This document shows positions 36,838 to 45,658 of a stretch of DNA of 64,000 bases, one piece after another. The notes beneath the pieces were generated by a model that was not told the origin of the DNA, ran no database searches, and saw only the letters and a list, made by a program, of their open reading frames with translations. The DNA is taken from contig NZ_JACWFH010000009.1 of the NCBI RefSeq assembly GCF_019749255.1, positions 186,001 to 250,000 of the forward strand, written 5' to 3'. The translations under genes were made by a program, and so were the position numbers. Each line of letters starts with the position of its first letter. The first letter of the stretch is position 1. This DNA is from Mesobacillus maritimus. GTDB taxonomy: Bacteria > Bacillota > Bacilli > Bacillales > Cytobacillaceae.

Positions 36838-37513
36838 ATCCGTACTCACCCTTCTGTTGGTCACGTGTAATCTTGCCGCTTTCTACTGCAATAACACGAT
36901 GCTTAATCCCATTAACAATGTCTTTATTATGGGTTGCCATGACAATGGTTGTCCCTCGTAAATTAATTTCTTCAAAGATTTTCATGATGCCCCAAGATGT
37001 TTCCGGATCGAGGTTCCCGGTTGGCTCATCGGCGATGACCACTTTAGGAGAATTGACAATCGACCTTGCAATGGAGACACGTTGCTGTTCTCCACCAGAT
37101 AATTCAGTTGGTAACATCCTTGCTTTGTGCTTTAACCCTACAAGGTCAAGCGTTTCTAAAACTCGTTTCCTAATTGCACTAGGTTGTTCTTCAATCACTT
37201 CCATAGCAAAAGCGACATTATCATAAACTGACACAGAGTTTAGTAGCTTGAAATCTTGGAAAACAACGCCAATATTGCGTCGGAATATTGGTACTTGTCT
37301 ATTTTTCAAAGTAGAAAGATTGATTCCATTTACAGTAATCGTTCCGGTTGTGGCGCGTTCTTCACGATACATCATTTTAATAAATGTAGATTTACCTGCA
37401 CCACTTGGTCCAACTACATAAACAAACTCACCTGCACCAATATGCACGTTAATCCCGTTTGCAGCTGTAACTCCATTTGGGTACTTTTTATATACATCCT
37501 TCATTTCTATCAT
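36827..37513 (-). CDS. ftsE: Cell-division ATPase FtsE
   Basis: 228 residues. Walker A GPSGAGKST at 35-43, Q-loop VVFQDFKLL, ABC signature ELSGGEQQRVSIARSIV, Walker B VVIADEPTGNLD, and H-loop MATHNKDIV. It forms a complex with FtsX at the membrane. First gene of the unit ftsE-ftsX-LytM peptidase. Confidence 0.97.
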   Translation of the reverse strand: MIEMKDVYKKYPNGVTAANGINVHIGAGEFVYVVGPSGAGKSTFIKMMYREERATTGTITVNGINLSTLKNRQVPIFRRNIGVVFQDFKLLNSVSVYDNVAFAMEVIEEQPSAIRKRVLETLDLVGLKHKARMLPTELSGGEQQRVSIARSIVNSPKVVIADEPTGNLDPETSWGIMKIFEEINLRGTTIVMATHNKDIVNGIKHRVIAVESGKITRDQQKGEYGYEG

Positions 37514-37579
37514 TATTCAAATCACCTTTGATAGTATTTTCCCTACTGGCTAGCATTCGACATATTTTGTAACAGACCT

Positions 37580-37588
37580 ATTATATCA
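37580..37588 (-). promoter_or_regulatory. Extended -10 promoter candidate for ftsE
   Basis: On the minus strand TGATATAAT (extended -10, TGnTATAAT) lies about 65 bp before the ftsE ATG. The -35 region is weak, as is common with an extended -10. Confidence 0.45.
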
Positions 37589-37939
37589 TTTAGACCTCTT
37601 AATGAAACCCATAAAAATATTACAGTTTCTTTTCAAACACTTTCTTTATTGCCAAATACGGCAAAATGTGGTTTAAAATACTAGAATATGTAAGGTGTAC
37701 AGAGGTTGAAAGTGAGGAAACTGTAAGAGGCATGGTTTTAATCACGTTAAACTGATAATTCAATATATTTCAATCTGATTACAAACTTTTTCTTCGTAAA
37801 GTATAGATAGTAATCACTATCTTTCAAGAAACCACAAAAACTTTGTCGGACCATATTTTCCATTTGTAGACATATTCTTTGAGAATTCTACTGTTTCCTT
37901 CATTAAATAACTCTAATTCGCTTCAATCTTGACGTAAAT

Positions 37940-37972
37940 AAAAAACCTGTGAGAGTTTCTCACAGGTCTTTC
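37940..37972 (-). terminator. Terminator of cccB
   Basis: On the minus strand ACCTGTGAGA and TCTCACAGGT arms followed by TTTTTTATTT. Confidence 0.85.
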
Positions 37973-37975
37973 AGA

Positions 37976-38296
37976 TTACTTTTTAGCAGCTAGCCATTCA
38001 GCAACCGCTGATGCTTCTTCACCTTCAAGTAATTTCGGCGGCATTGATCCCTGCCCGTTTGCAATAATGTTTTCAATTTCTTCTTGAGAATATTTTGAAC
38101 CAATTGCAGCTAACTCTGGACCAGCACCACCTTGAAGGTTCCCGCCATGACAGCCTGAACAAGTTTGGGCGTATAAAGTTTCTCCACTTGCGCTAGCTGT
38201 ATCACCGTCGCCGCCGCCTTCATCCTCGCCGCCACCACAAGCAGCAAGCGCGAGAGATGCTCCCATTAGTAATGAAAATAATAACTTCTTTTTCAC
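37976..38296 (-). CDS. cccB: Cytochrome c551, membrane-anchored lipoprotein (CccB)
   Basis: A 106-residue small c-type cytochrome that shuttles electrons at the outer face of the membrane. The lipobox LALAAC puts the lipidated cysteine at residue 20, followed by a Gly/Asp-rich linker. The haem motif CSGCH is at 46-50 and the distal ligand Met is M85 in GSMPPKLL. Needs Lgt for anchoring. Position next to ftsE is as in B. subtilis. Confidence 0.95.
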   Translation of the reverse strand: MKKKLLFSLLMGASLALAACGGGEDEGGGDGDTASASGETLYAQTCSGCHGGNLQGGAGPELAAIGSKYSQEEIENIIANGQGSMPPKLLEGEEASAVAEWLAAKK

Positions 38297-38349
38297 AAAA
38301 AGTACCCCCCTTAAGAAAATTTTCCCTACACTTCTATCATATACCAGCC

Positions 38350-39210
38350 TTACTCTTTTTTAAAACCTTCACCTAAAACCTCAGACGCGTCTGTAACAAT
38401 GACAAACGCACTAGGGTCAATGGATTTCACAATTTGTTTCAATTTTGTGAACTCCGACTGGTCCACGACACACATCAAGACCGGGCGTTCTTGATCTGTA
38501 TACCCCCCATATGCTGTTAGTTTTGTCATACCACGGTCAATTTTATTCAAAATGGCTTCACGTACTTCTTCTTGTTTAGAAGTGATCACCATTGTCATTT
38601 TCGACCTACCGATTCCCACCTGAACAAGGTCAATTGTTTTACTTGTCACATAAAGACCAATCAATGCGTAAAGACCTCGTTCAATATCAAAAATCATCGC
38701 CGCTGCAAGCACAATTACCCCATCTATGATGGCAATTGAGGTGCCCAACGAGATACCGGTGTATTTATTAAGGATTTGTGCGGCTAAATCTGTTCCACCG
38801 GTCGACCCTTTTCCACGAAAGACAATTCCTAAACCTAATCCGGCTCCAATCCCACCAAATAATGCAGCCAAGAGCGGATCATTTGTCCATGGCTCTATAT
38901 CCTTTGTAAGGTATACTACAAATGGAAGAAAGGCGGTTCCGACAAGTGTTTTTAAGCCATATTGGCGTCCACCAAGAAGAAGAACGCCCGCAATGAATAA
39001 AGGAATATTAAAAGACCATTGCACAAATGCAGGTTCCCACCCAAGGACATTGGCCAAGATAATACTGATTCCGCTCACACCACCAGAGGCAACTTGGTTT
39101 GGGAGCAAAAATAGGTTAAATCCTAATGCAATAAAGGAAGCACCAATTAACGTATATATGTACTCCATCGCTTTTTCGAACTTTGGCTGTCGCCTTCTTT
39201 TTTTCATCAA
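38350..39210 (-). CDS. yvjA: YitT family membrane protein with DUF2179 domain (YvjA)
   Basis: 286 residues: five or six hydrophobic segments with the DUF161 signatures [21 protein letters not shown] and [18 protein letters not shown], then a cytosolic DUF2179 domain (about 205-280; [38 protein letters not shown]). The family function is not established. An N-terminal run of basic residues (MKKRRRQPK) precedes the first helix. Compare the shorter paralogue at 21553-22095. Confidence 0.88.
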   Translation of the reverse strand: MMKKRRRQPKFEKAMEYIYTLIGASFIALGFNLFLLPNQVASGGVSGISIILANVLGWEPAFVQWSFNIPLFIAGVLLLGGRQYGLKTLVGTAFLPFVVYLTKDIEPWTNDPLLAALFGGIGAGLGLGIVFRGKGSTGGTDLAAQILNKYTGISLGTSIAIIDGVIVLAAAMIFDIERGLYALIGLYVTSKTIDLVQVGIGRSKMTMVITSKQEEVREAILNKIDRGMTKLTAYGGYTDQERPVLMCVVDQSEFTKLKQIVKSIDPSAFVIVTDASEVLGEGFKKE

Positions 39211-39453
39211 TAAGACCCCTTAGTTGAAATTTCCAGCAGTGAGTATAACATGAGGGGTATGAACTGTAAATGACAGCAGACTACCGTGTTAAAGGGGTAA
39301 AATAGGGCTTGGTCGTTTATGTATATAGGTAATAATACGATTCAATAACTGCTTCTGCTATAATTACCTTTTGAGCTGAAAATTTACCCTCTTCAAGATA
39401 AATGCTTTTTATAGATTTAACTTCTATTAAAAAGGGATACAATCTTCCTTTAG

Positions 39454-39482
39454 TTGTCACTCCAAATAGTAAGTGGTAAAAT
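39454..39482 (+). promoter_or_regulatory. SigA promoter candidate for secA-prfB
   Basis: TTGTCA (39454-39459) and TAAAAT (39477-39482) with a 17-base spacer, each 5 of 6 to consensus. Transcription would begin near 39489, giving a leader of about 100 bases. Confidence 0.6.
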
Positions 39483-39507
39483 TAGTAGGAATTAGTACGG
39501 ATTTTGC

Positions 39508-39538
39508 AAGGATTCGTGGCTTTTAAACGAATCCTTTT
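39508..39538 (+). promoter_or_regulatory. Leader hairpin upstream of secA
   Basis: Arms AAGGATTCGT and ACGAATCCTT, 10 bp each, enclose about 9 bases. On the plus strand it is followed by TTAC, so it is at best a weak terminator. It lies between the promoter and the ribosome binding site of secA. Confidence 0.55.
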
Positions 39539-39588
39539 ACATTTGGAATTGTTCTCTTTAGAGATGAATTGATAAAAGGAGCGTCAGT

Positions 39589-42096
39589 ATGGGGATTTTA
39601 AATAAAATTTTCGACCAGAATAAGCGCGATTTAAAACGTCTAACAAGGCTTGCGGACCAAATTGATGCCTTGAGCGGCGATATGGAGAAATTAACTGATG
39701 ATGAGTTAAGAGGGAAAACGAAAGAGTTTCAGGATCGCTACCAAAATGGCGAATCAACTGATGACCTCTTAGTTGAGGCATTTGCGGTCGTTCGTGAAGG
39801 AGCGCGCCGTGTACTTGGTCTTTATCCTTATAAGGTTCAGTTGATGGGTGGTATTTCTCTTCATGAAGGAAATATCTCTGAGATGAAAACAGGGGAAGGT
39901 AAAACACTTACCGCCACTATGCCTGTTTACCTTAACGCGATTACCGGGAAAGGGGTCCATGTTGTAACCGTCAACGAATATTTAGCTAGTCGTGACGCGA
40001 ATGAAATGGGACAGCTATATGAGTTCCTTGGCTTATCTGTTGGCCTAAATTTAAATGGAATGAATAACGAAGAAAAGCAAGCTGCCTATGCTGCCGATAT
40101 TACCTATGGTACAAATAATGAATTCGGTTTCGACTATCTTCGTGACAATATGGTGCTTTACAGTCACCAAAAGGTACAACGTCCGCTACATTATGCGGTC
40201 ATCGATGAAGTTGACTCCATTTTAATTGATGAAGCTCGGACTCCGTTAATTATTTCAGGATCAGCTCAAAAGAGTGCAGCTCTCTATATTCAAGCGAATG
40301 CTTTTGTAAGAATGCTGAAAAAAGAAGAAGATTATACCTATGATGAAAAAACAAAAGGGGTTCAGTTAACCGAAGAAGGAATTACGAAGGCTGAAAAAGC
40401 TTTTGGAATTGACAACCTATTTGATATCTCACATGTTACTTTAAATCATCATCTTAATCAGGCGTTGAAGGCAAATGCTAGTATGCATCTTGACGTTGAT
40501 TATGTTGTCCAAGATGGCGAAATTGTCATCGTTGACCAGTTTACCGGTCGTCTAATGAAAGGGCGTCGTTACAGCGATGGCTTGCATCAAGCGATTGAAG
40601 CGAAGGAAGGCCTAGAGGTTCAAAATGAGAGCATGACGCTTGCAACCATTACCTTCCAGAATCTTTTCCGGATGTACGAAAAACTTGCCGGGATGACTGG
40701 TACAGCAAAAACAGAGGAAGAAGAATTCCGCAATATCTATAATATGAATGTCGTGGTCATTCCAACCAACCGACCGATTCTTCGTGATGACCGTGCTGAC
40801 CTTATTTTTGCGTCAATGGATGGAAAGTTCCGTGCGGTGGTCGAGGATATTGCTCAACGCAATGCATTAGGACAACCTGTGCTTGTCGGTACGGTAGCAA
40901 TTGAGACTTCTGAGATTATTTCAAGATACTTGACTAAAAAGGGCGTTAAACATAACGTCTTAAATGCTAAGAACCATGAGCGTGAAGCTGAGATTATCTT
41001 AGAAGCTGGACAACGCGGTGCGGTCACCATTGCAACCAATATGGCTGGTCGTGGTACGGATATCAAGTTAGGGGAAGGCGTTAAAGAACTTGGCGGTCTT
41101 GCCGTAATCGGAACGGAACGTCACGAAAGCCGACGGATTGATAACCAGCTTCGTGGACGTTCAGGTCGTCAAGGTGATCCAGGACTCACACAGTTCTACT
41201 TGTCGATGGAAGATGAACTGATGCGTCGTTTCGGTTCAGACAATATGAAAAACATGATGAGTCGCCTTGGAATGGATGATACCCAGCCAATCCAAAGTAA
41301 AATGGTCACACGCGCTGTCGAATCGGCCCAGAAACGTGTAGAAGGCAATAACTTTGATGCTCGTAAGCAATTGCTTCAATACGATGATGTCCTTCGCCAG
41401 CAACGTGAAATCATCTACAAGCAACGTGATGAGGTCCTTGAGTCTGAAAACCTCCGTGAGATTGTTGAAACGATGATTCGTTCTTCAATCGAGCGAAATG
41501 TCTTTGCTCATACCGTAGAGGATTCTGATGCTTGGAAACTCGACGCGATTATTGACTATGTGAACGGGAACCTTCTCCGTGAGGGCGACTTAACAATTGC
41601 CGACCTAGAAGGGAAAACTCGCGAACTGATTGTTGATATTATTTTTGATAAAGTCAAGCAACGTTATAATGAAAAAGAAGAGCAGATGGAACCAGACCAA
41701 ATGCGTGAGTTCGAAAAAGTCATCGTTCTCCGTAGTGTCGATTCGAAGTGGATGGACCATATTGACCAAATGGAACATCTCCGTCAAGGTATCCATTTAC
41801 GTGCATATGGACAGATTGATCCACTTCGTGAATATCAAACAGAAGGTTTTGCTATGTTTGAAAGCATGGTAGAGGCCATCGAGGCAGATGTTGCTAGATA
41901 TATCATGAAGGCTGAAATTCGCAATAACCTTCAACGCCAAGAAGTGGTAAAAGGGCATGCGGTGAATCCGAAAGAAGAAGGCGGAGAAAAGCCAAAGAAA
42001 AAGCCAGTTGTGAAGCAAATGGACATCGGACGCAATGACCCTTGTTATTGCGGTAGTGGCAAGAAATACAAAAACTGCCATGGAAAACAAGAGTAA
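39589..42096 (+). CDS. secA: Preprotein translocase ATPase SecA
   Basis: The ATPase motor of Sec-dependent export, at the SecYEG channel. 835 residues, close to the 841 of B. subtilis. Walker A MKTGEGKT at 99-106, DEAD-like [14 protein letters not shown] about 205, helicase motif VI ([10 protein letters not shown]), and the C-terminal zinc-binding tail [18 protein letters not shown], which binds SecB-like partners and lipids. AAAGGAG precedes the ATG. It is followed by prfB as in other Bacilli, but the pair is on the plus strand, opposite to its neighbours. Confidence 0.98.
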   Translation: MGILNKIFDQNKRDLKRLTRLADQIDALSGDMEKLTDDELRGKTKEFQDRYQNGESTDDLLVEAFAVVREGARRVLGLYPYKVQLMGGISLHEGNISEMKTGEGKTLTATMPVYLNAITGKGVHVVTVNEYLASRDANEMGQLYEFLGLSVGLNLNGMNNEEKQAAYAADITYGTNNEFGFDYLRDNMVLYSHQKVQRPLHYAVIDEVDSILIDEARTPLIISGSAQKSAALYIQANAFVRMLKKEEDYTYDEKTKGVQLTEEGITKAEKAFGIDNLFDISHVTLNHHLNQALKANASMHLDVDYVVQDGEIVIVDQFTGRLMKGRRYSDGLHQAIEAKEGLEVQNESMTLATITFQNLFRMYEKLAGMTGTAKTEEEEFRNIYNMNVVVIPTNRPILRDDRADLIFASMDGKFRAVVEDIAQRNALGQPVLVGTVAIETSEIISRYLTKKGVKHNVLNAKNHEREAEIILEAGQRGAVTIATNMAGRGTDIKLGEGVKELGGLAVIGTERHESRRIDNQLRGRSGRQGDPGLTQFYLSMEDELMRRFGSDNMKNMMSRLGMDDTQPIQSKMVTRAVESAQKRVEGNNFDARKQLLQYDDVLRQQREIIYKQRDEVLESENLREIVETMIRSSIERNVFAHTVEDSDAWKLDAIIDYVNGNLLREGDLTIADLEGKTRELIVDIIFDKVKQRYNEKEEQMEPDQMREFEKVIVLRSVDSKWMDHIDQMEHLRQGIHLRAYGQIDPLREYQTEGFAMFESMVEAIEADVARYIMKAEIRNNLQRQEVVKGHAVNPKEEGGEKPKKKPVVKQMDIGRNDPCYCGSGKKYKNCHGKQE

Positions 42097-42220
42097 GAGG
42101 CAGATAGTGGGAAGAAATAAAAAATTTTTGAGGGGTAGCGAAATATTTCGCTGCCTCTTTTTCCTATTGAACAAAAAATCGGCTATAATAGTTATTATCT
42201 ATTTTTATGAGGTGAAAGAG

Positions 42221-43322
42221 ATGGAATTAGCAGATATTCGAAATGAACTCGAAAAAACAGCTAAGAAATTAGCGGACTTTAGGGGGTCTCTTTGACCTTG
42301 AAACAAAGGAAGCAAGAATTGCAGAGCTAGATGAAATCATGCTTGCTCCTGATTTTTGGGATGATCAACAAAAGGCTCAAACCTTTATCAATGAATCGAA
42401 CGCTTTAAAAGATCAGGTTCATGTTTTCCACGATATGTTTGAAACATTTGAAAACCTAGAGGTTTCTTATGAACTTGTAAAGGAAGAAAGCGACGCCGAG
42501 TTGCAAGCTGAGCTTGAAACTGAATTAACTGAGTTAACACAGCGCTTAAATGATTTTGAACTTGAGTTACTATTAAGTGAAGAATACGATAAAAGCAATG
42601 CCATTCTTGAGCTTCATCCAGGAGCAGGTGGTACAGAGTCACAGGACTGGGGCTCGATGCTTCTGCGCATGTACACTAGATGGGCAGAGAAAAGAGGCTT
42701 TAAGGTAGAAACGTTAGACTATCTTCCTGGTGATGAAGCGGGGATTAAAAGCGTAACACTGTCGATTAAAGGGCATAATGCCTACGGATATTTAAAGGCT
42801 GAGAAGGGCGTGCATCGCCTCGTTCGAATCTCACCATTTGACTCCTCTGGCCGTCGACATACCTCCTTTGTTTCCTGTGAAGTGATGCCAGAGTTAAGTG
42901 ATGATATCCAAATTGATATACGAACTGAAGACTTGAAAATTGACACCTACCGTGCAAGTGGTGCCGGTGGTCAGCATATTAATACAACCGACTCTGCCGT
43001 GAGGATTACCCACGTTCCGACTGGAGTGGTTGTGACTTGTCAGACAGAACGTTCACAGATTAAAAACCGTGAGCGCGCAATGACGATGCTAAAAGCGAAA
43101 CTTTATCAACGACAAATTGAAGAAAAAGAAAAGCAACTTGCTGAAATTCGCGGTGAGCAAAAAGAAATTGGCTGGGGAAGTCAGATTCGTTCCTACGTCT
43201 TTCATCCTTACTCCATGGTCAAGGACCACCGGACCAACGTGGAGTCTGGGAATGTTCAAGGCGTTATGGACGGCGACCTCGACCCATTTATTGATGCTTA
43301 CTTACGTTCGAAGATTTCATAA
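42221..43322 (+). CDS. prfB: Peptide chain release factor 2 with programmed +1 frameshift
   Basis: RF2 releases peptides at UGA and UAA. The gene is read as join(42221-42292, 42294-43322), giving 366 residues. The first 24 codons end in CTT TGA C, preceded by the internal Shine-Dalgarno AGGGGG (42281-42286). This is the classical autoregulatory frameshift site: when RF2 is scarce the ribosome slips +1 from CTT to TTT and continues at GAC. Downstream, the stop-codon recognition motif SPF (in [10 protein letters not shown]) and the catalytic GGQ ([15 protein letters not shown]) are present. GAGGTGAAAGAG precedes the ATG. Confidence 0.97.
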
Positions 43323-43337
43323 TACAAAAGAAACAAG

Positions 43338-43373
43338 GCTGGCGAGAGCATCTTCTCAACAGCCTTTTTTTTC
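43338..43373 (+). terminator. Terminator of the secA-prfB unit
   Basis: AAGGCTG and CAGCCTT arms across a loop of about 18 bases and followed by eight T, 15 bp after the prfB stop codon. Confidence 0.8.
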
Positions 43374-43860
43374 TGTAATAACTGGTAAGCGCTGACTTGT
43401 TTGCCTTCGGTCACAAACCCTTAATCCTATTCTTTTTTTGCTGAAAAACGTGATTTTAATTCCCTTGCGGGGAATATATACGGTACCGGGTAGTGTATAC
43501 AACCCAAACATCGACCTTCTTACACTCAAATCTATCTCTTAAGCCAAAAATATGCGCTATCCAAGTCCAAAACCTAATGACTTATACTAGAAAAAGACTT
43601 TTCGGGAGGGTATTTCTTCCTCAATTTCAGCTTTTCATTGCTAATTGGGAGTAAAACGAACAATTAATACCCCCACTCTAACTGGTTTTTCTGAAAAAGG
43701 TGATTTATATTCCCTGTTACGAGCATTTTATTCCCCGTTTCAAACAGTTTATTCCCTGTACGCGAATAAATACCCTACTCCGTACCGTATCTAAAAACAA
43801 ATCTCCGCATATTTTTTCAAGTAGAGTTCAGTTCCCCGCACGCGTCCCTGTCCATACCAA
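43374..43860. repeat. Repeat-rich convergent intergenic region with 21-bp ATTCCC direct repeats
   Basis: Three copies of ATTCCC(C/T)GT occur at 43709, 43730 and 43751, an exact 21-bp period, with a degenerate fourth near 43770. A segment of about 30 bases (CTGAAAAA-GTGATTT-ATTCCC core) occurs at 43441-43464 and again at 43691-43714, roughly 250 bp apart. The first copy also carries the palindrome ATTCCC-ttgc-GGGGAAT. No gene is credible in the region. It lies between prfB and the DUF1028 gene, at the probable right breakpoint of the inverted block. Confidence 0.65.
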
Positions 43861-44700
43861 TCACTGCCCCCTCATAAACGACAATACATCCAAATCAATC
43901 TTCCCTGCTACCTGCTCTCGCTCCTCGAAGTTTTCTGTATGTATATAGGCAGTAAACGCTTTATGAAGTTCTTCATCGTTCTTTGACTCATTCTTTAAGT
44001 ACCCTAGGCGCTGCAGATGTGTAACGACCTCTGCCCTTACTTCTCCTTCAATCTCTACTATATTCTGCGGCTTAGACTTTGCAAAATAAAGCTGCTGCAA
44101 TTCATAGACACGAATAAGTTCTTTTATCGGCTCAGGATGATCATCTACGCGCAAGTCGATGTATCGGTCGTTATATCCACCATAGCCACCACCTTCTTTG
44201 ACGACAAGAAGTGCGGCAGATTGTTGCCCTCTGCTGTCTCCTCCTGCCTCCTGACCAGCGTGTAGAGCCGCTAGCAACCGTTCAGCTAAGCTACCACTCG
44301 TTTCCGTGAATGTCTGGGCCATCGCCTCAACAGTCCCGTCGATGAGAATATTCCCTTGCGCAGCAAAATGCTCACCCGTGATCCCTCCTGCCCATTCATA
44401 ACAATAGGTGCCAGTAAAAGTAGCCGGATTTCCCTTAGCGTCAATTAAGCCAACTTGACGCATCTCCTTATCTAGATCGTCTTTCGTAATAATCTCCAAC
44501 GCCTCGGTAGCTGTCTTCCCTTCGGCCATTAATGCTAGGGCTTGTGGTCCATAAGCTGTGTTTGCATAAGACTGAGTTGCCACCGCCCCGACACCAGCCT
44601 TCGCAAACGGTACAACTGCTCCAACAGCCAAGAACTTGGACTGAACTGCAATCCCCCACTCTTTCTCTTTCGGGTCATATCCTACAATTGAAAAAGTCAA
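43861..44700 (-). CDS. DUF1028 family protein (Ntn-hydrolase-like fold)
   Basis: 279 residues when started at a TTG (44698-44700) that opens M-TFSIVGYDPKEKEWG, with GGAGG 8 bases upstream; an ATG five codons earlier is less well placed. The DUF1028 core reads SIVGYDPKEKEWGIAVQSKFLAVGAVVPFAKAG and the central ITGEHFAAQGNIL, with DSRGQQSAALLVVKEGGGYGG. The family has an Ntn-hydrolase-like fold and no firmly established role, with bacterial members often near amino acid or peptide genes. The C-terminal 70 residues are a separate helical extension. It is not part of the B. subtilis gene order here. Confidence 0.85.
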   Translation of the reverse strand: MTFSIVGYDPKEKEWGIAVQSKFLAVGAVVPFAKAGVGAVATQSYANTAYGPQALALMAEGKTATEALEIITKDDLDKEMRQVGLIDAKGNPATFTGTYCYEWAGGITGEHFAAQGNILIDGTVEAMAQTFTETSGSLAERLLAALHAGQEAGGDSRGQQSAALLVVKEGGGYGGYNDRYIDLRVDDHPEPIKELIRVYELQQLYFAKSKPQNIVEIEGEVRAEVVTHLQRLGYLKNESKNDEELHKAFTAYIHTENFEEREQVAGKIDLDVLSFMRGQ

Positions 44701-44849
44701 AATCCATTCCTCCATCCTTGTTTTGTTAATATCCTAAAAAATATAAGTGAAAAAAACAAATTCCTAGTAGCGCTATTCTCTCCCCTACAAAAGCTATTTT
44801 CACTGAAAAAGCTTTCGAAAGCATCTTTGAGAAAAAGAGCCTCCTATAA

Positions 44850-44885
44850 TAAAACCCGCAGCCATTTGAAGGCTGCGGGCTTCTA
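44850..44885 (-). terminator. Terminator of hpf
   Basis: On the minus strand CCCGCAGCC and GGCTGCGGG arms with a 7-base loop and TTTTATTA tail. Confidence 0.9.
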
Positions 44886-44925
44886 CCCACTGATTATCAT
44901 TTAATCAGATTGTTAACTGTTATTA

Positions 44926-45471
44926 TTATTGAGCTTCAATTAAGCCATAGCGACCATCTTTACGCTTGTACACAACGTTCGTATTGTTGGTATCAGCATT
45001 ATGGAAAACATAGAAGCTATGTCCAAGAAGGTTCATTTGAAGAATCGCTTCCTCACTATCCATTGGTTTTAAATCAAAACGCTTTGTACGAACCAACTCT
45101 AAATCGTCTTCATCTACGTTTGATTCAATTTCATTGAAAATAGGAGCAACATCTTTAATGCTGTCTTGTCCACGGAATTTACGGTTTACTTTTGTTTTAT
45201 GCTTTCGGATTTGTCGTTCCAATTTATCAGTAATCAGGTCAATCGCAGCGTACATATCCTCATGAAGTTCCTCTGCACGAAGGACGAGGTTTTTCATTGG
45301 AATAGTAATTTCCACTTTTGATTTTTTGTCCTGATACACTTTTAGGTTCACGCTTACGCTGGCATTTGGTGTCTCATTGAAATAACGCTCCAATTTGCTG
45401 ACTTTCTTTTCAATATACTCTCTAATTGCTGGAGTTACCTCGATGTTTTCACCACGAATGTTATAGTTCAT
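44926..45471 (-). CDS. hpf: Ribosome hibernation promoting factor, long form
   Basis: 181 residues. The N-terminal S30AE/HPF domain (1-105) binds in the mRNA/tRNA channel and the C-terminal domain (about 125-181; RTKRFDLKPMDSEEAILQMNLLGHSFYVFHNADT) dimerises, so that 100S ribosomes form. This is the long form usual in Firmicutes (YvyD). AAAGGAGGAG precedes the ATG. In B. subtilis it is induced by SigB and SigH; a SigB-like site lies upstream here. Its normal downstream neighbour secA is displaced by the inversion. Confidence 0.96.
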   Translation of the reverse strand: MNYNIRGENIEVTPAIREYIEKKVSKLERYFNETPNASVSVNLKVYQDKKSKVEITIPMKNLVLRAEELHEDMYAAIDLITDKLERQIRKHKTKVNRKFRGQDSIKDVAPIFNEIESNVDEDDLELVRTKRFDLKPMDSEEAILQMNLLGHSFYVFHNADTNNTNVVYKRKDGRYGLIEAQ

Positions 45472-45517
45472 AAGCGATACTCCTCCTTTAAAATGACTAT
45501 GTATCTATACTTCTATT

Positions 45518-45543
45518 TTACCCCAAAGAACTCCTGCATTAAC
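45518..45543 (-). promoter_or_regulatory. SigB-like promoter candidate for hpf
   Basis: On the minus strand GTTAAT (45538-45543) and GGGTAA (45518-45523) with a 14-base spacer, about 50 bp before the hpf ATG. The -10 matches SigB well; the -35 is partial. Confidence 0.35.
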
Positions 45544-45561
45544 AGGGAAAAGATTGACGAA

Positions 45562-45586
45562 ATGATGACGTTTTCTTCGTCATCAT
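45562..45586. promoter_or_regulatory. Perfect 9-bp inverted repeat between comFC and hpf
   Basis: ATGATGACG and CGTCATCAT around a 7-base loop. No T-run follows on the plus strand and only a weak one on the minus strand, so it is either a poor comFC terminator or an operator upstream of hpf. Confidence 0.45.
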
Positions 45587-45658
45587 AGTAAAAACAATGA
45601 AAAAAACGCAATAATTTCATTCGGAGTCTGTTGCAATTTCTCGATAACTGTCGGTTAG

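Larger units (their letters stand above)
37514..37975. other. Upstream region of ftsE
   Basis: About 460 bp. Contains an extended -10 for ftsE (37580-37588), an inverted repeat AGATAGT-aatc-ACTATCT (37805-37822) of unknown role and the cccB terminator (37940-37972). Confidence 0.5.
39211..39588. other. Divergent region between yvjA and secA
   Basis: About 380 bp that includes the secA promoter and leader hairpin. It is also the probable left breakpoint region of the inverted secA-prfB block. No repeat matching the right boundary was found by eye. Confidence 0.5.

Noticed and set aside
42035-42295. Separate 86-codon gene before prfB
   Set aside because: Its last 24 codons are the pre-frameshift part of prfB; the upstream part is intergenic.
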